Positions 62,558 to 64,000 of a DNA stretch of 64,000 bases are shown here, piece by piece. How positions within the stretch are numbered: position 1 is the stretch's first letter; each line of letters opens with the position of its first letter. The notes beneath the pieces were generated by a model. That model did no database searches. It was not told where the DNA came from and was given only the letters and a program-made list of their open reading frames with translations. A program made the position numbers and the translations under genes. Source of the stretch: Deltaproteobacteria bacterium (lineage in GTDB: Bacteria; Myxococcota_A; Polyangia; JAAYKL01); assembly GCA_030595125.1 (NCBI GenBank), contig JAUVDV010000006.1:24708-88707 (forward strand), written 5' to 3'.

Positions 62558-64000
62558 ATGAGTAGAATAGATTTACTTGTAGTGACCCTGCTCGCGGTCA
62601 CCGCAGTCGTCGCCGGCTGTTCGAACGACTTTTCGGGTCACAGCGACGCTGGGACCACCGATACGGATACAGACACGGATACCGACACAGACACCGTTTG
62701 CACTCAGGGGGAGTACAGCAGCAGTTTCACGATCTGCACACAATCGGATGTTGCAACCCTCGCGGGATACACTTCGATCTCGAAACATCTCACAATCAAG
62801 TGCCCGTCGTGTACTGACTTGAGCGAACTGAGTTGCCTCACCTCGGTGGGCGGGATCCTGGAAATCGGTTCATTACCAGAGGGAAACAACAACGATGTCC
62901 TCACCAACCTTCATGGCCTGGACGCGCTCACCTCGGTAGGTGAGAAATTGTCAATCGCCTGGAACGCCGCCCTGACGAACCTCGACGGCCTGAACTCCCT
63001 CACTTCGGTGGGCGGGTATGTGTATATCTGGCACAACTCTGCCCTCGCCAACCTCGACGGTCTGAGCTCCCTCACCTCGGTGGGCGAGTACATGGAAATC
63101 TCCTGCAACACTGCCCTCACCAACCTTGACGGTCTGAGCTCCCTCAACTCGGTGAGCGAGTATTTGTCGATCCGCAGCAACGACACCCTTACCGACATTG
63201 ACGGCCTGAGTTCCCTCAACTCGGTGAACGGGTACATAGAAATCTCCAGCAACACTGCCCTCACCAACCTTGGCGGCCTGAGTTCCCTCAACTCAGTGGG
63301 CTCGCATTTGGCTATCCATTACAACGACGCCCTCACCGATCTGACCGGGCTGAACTCTCTCACCTCGGTGGGCGGGGACTTGTATATCACCGCAAACGAC
63401 ACCCTCACCAGTTTGACCGGTCTGAGCTCCCTCACCTCGGTGGGCGGGAACTTTTGGATTGAACGCAACCACGCCCTCACCGACCTGACCGGACCCGGCG
63501 CCCTCACCACGTTGCTCGGGTCCCTGCACATCTCTATAAACTACGGTCTCACCAGTTTGACCGGTCTGAGTTCCCTCACCTCGGTGGGTGAAGGCCTGAC
63601 GATCGAATGCAACACCCTCAACGACCTGGATGGGCTCAGCGCCATCACCACTGTGAGCGGGAACCTGCGCATCTCCGGCAACTCACTCACCAACCTGAAC
63701 GGTTTGAGCGGAATCACCTCGGTGGGCGGAAATCTGCGGATCGAACTTAACAACGCACTCACCAGCCTGGACGGGCTGAGCGCCCTCAACTCCGTGGGTG
63801 GGCACTTGTGGTTTGAAAACAATGACGCCCTCACCAACATGAACGGACTTGGCACCCTCACCTCGGTGGGCGGGGGCATACACATCTGGTACAACAACGC
63901 CCTCACCGACCTTGACGGGCTGAGCGCCCTCAACTCGTCGGTGGACCGCTTGACCATTGTAGGAAACGCCGCCCTCACCGATCTGGACGGACTGAGCGGC
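62558..64000 (+). CDS. receptor-L-like/LRR repeat lipoprotein, 3' end missing
   Basis: The frame is open from ATG 62558 through base 64000 (481 codons so far). The signal peptide MSRIDLLVVTLLAVTAVVAGC ends in a consensus lipobox (Cys21). A DTDTD linker (62660-62695) and a Cys-rich segment follow. From about 62900, repeats of 23-24 residues of the form LTNLDGLSSLTSVGGYLxIxxNxA continue to the edge, about 15 copies. This matches bacterial surface LRR/receptor-L-domain proteins of the beta-helix type. It is a predicted surface adhesin or binding protein; ligand unknown. It follows the phosphodiesterase by 46 bp and may have its own promoter. Confidence 0.8.
   Translation, partial: MSRIDLLVVTLLAVTAVVAGCSNDFSGHSDAGTTDTDTDTDTDTDTVCTQGEYSSSFTICTQSDVATLAGYTSISKHLTIKCPSCTDLSELSCLTSVGGILEIGSLPEGNNNDVLTNLHGLDALTSVGEKLSIAWNAALTNLDGLNSLTSVGGYVYIWHNSALANLDGLSSLTSVGEYMEISCNTALTNLDGLSSLNSVSEYLSIRSNDTLTDIDGLSSLNSVNGYIEISSNTALTNLGGLSSLNSVGSHLAIHYNDALTDLTGLNSLTSVGGDLYITANDTLTSLTGLSSLTSVGGNFWIERNHALTDLTGPGALTTLLGSLHISINYGLTSLTGLSSLTSVGEGLTIECNTLNDLDGLSAITTVSGNLRISGNSLTNLNGLSGITSVGGNLRIELNNALTSLDGLSALNSVGGHLWFENNDALTNMNGLGTLTSVGGGIHIWYNNALTDLDGLSALNSSVDRLTIVGNAALTDLDGLSG
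62900..64000 (+). repeat. about 72-bp tandem coding repeats
   Basis: The repeats of the lipoprotein are also visible at DNA level. CTCACCAACCT-, GGCCTGAGCTCCCTCA- and CCTCGGTGGGCG-type blocks recur every 69-72 bp to the window edge. Adjacent units are similar enough that recombination could change copy number. Confidence 0.75.

Noticed and set aside
62911..63978. Minus-strand repeat proteins opposite the right-edge lipoprotein
   Set aside because: The plus strand has a signal peptide, lipobox, linker and consensus repeats. The minus frames are open only because of the repeated composition.

Overview
The window looks like a chromosome segment from a Gram-negative bacterium of the former Deltaproteobacteria, most likely Myxococcota or a Bradymonadia-like lineage. 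This placement is inferred from gene content only: secreted lipoproteins with Asp/Thr/Ser (DTDTD) linkers, very large tetratricopeptide (TPR) proteins, an AgmX-type C-terminal domain, a J-domain/TPR fusion, and a MurE with the DNPR motif of meso-diaminopimelate ligases. Coding density is high and GC looks moderately high. I see no rRNA, tRNA, CRISPR array, prophage or insertion sequence.

Layout. 1-4748 (-): two secreted lipoproteins, an RCC1-repeat protein cut by the window edge and a 1478-residue zinc metalloprotease. 5039-6553 (+): an unrecognised helical protein, an exact 21-bp tandem repeat array, and a stand-alone receiver domain. 6604-17833 (-): a division/cell-wall cluster mraZ-rsmH-ftsL-ftsI-murE-murF-mraY-ftsW-murG-ftsQ with probable MraZ boxes; murD, murC, murB, ddl, ftsA and ftsZ are absent. 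18107-23867: an AgmX-like protein (+), then a minus-strand chaperone operon (J-domain/TPR protein, DnaK, TPR/winged-helix-like protein, metzincin-like protease). 24011-37438 (-): the housekeeping series dprA-topA-trmFO-xerC-hslV-hslU, preceded by a YbgF-like and a LysM protein, and interrupted twice by surface-protein genes and a decayed toxin-antitoxin pair. 37565-39472 (+): a DUF4911-like protein, a phospholipase C-like protein and a SUMF1-fold lipoprotein.

39410-59671 (-): about 20 kb of same-strand genes with few gaps: a 1819-residue TPR protein coupled to prmA and rsmE, an 885-residue MshEN/GAF-like/HEAT protein, two TPR giants of 1509 and 1515 residues with related C-termini, nadD and a DUF2520-type Rossmann protein. 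59819-64000 (+): a CtpA-type protease, an alkaline-phosphatase-superfamily enzyme and a repeat lipoprotein that runs off the right edge.

The part most likely to be undescribed is the giant TPR cluster. An MshEN-type domain without an ATPase, a GAF-like sensor, HEAT repeats and about 4,800 residues of TPR scaffold in one transcription unit suggest a large scaffold or sorting machine. Its function cannot be read from the sequence.
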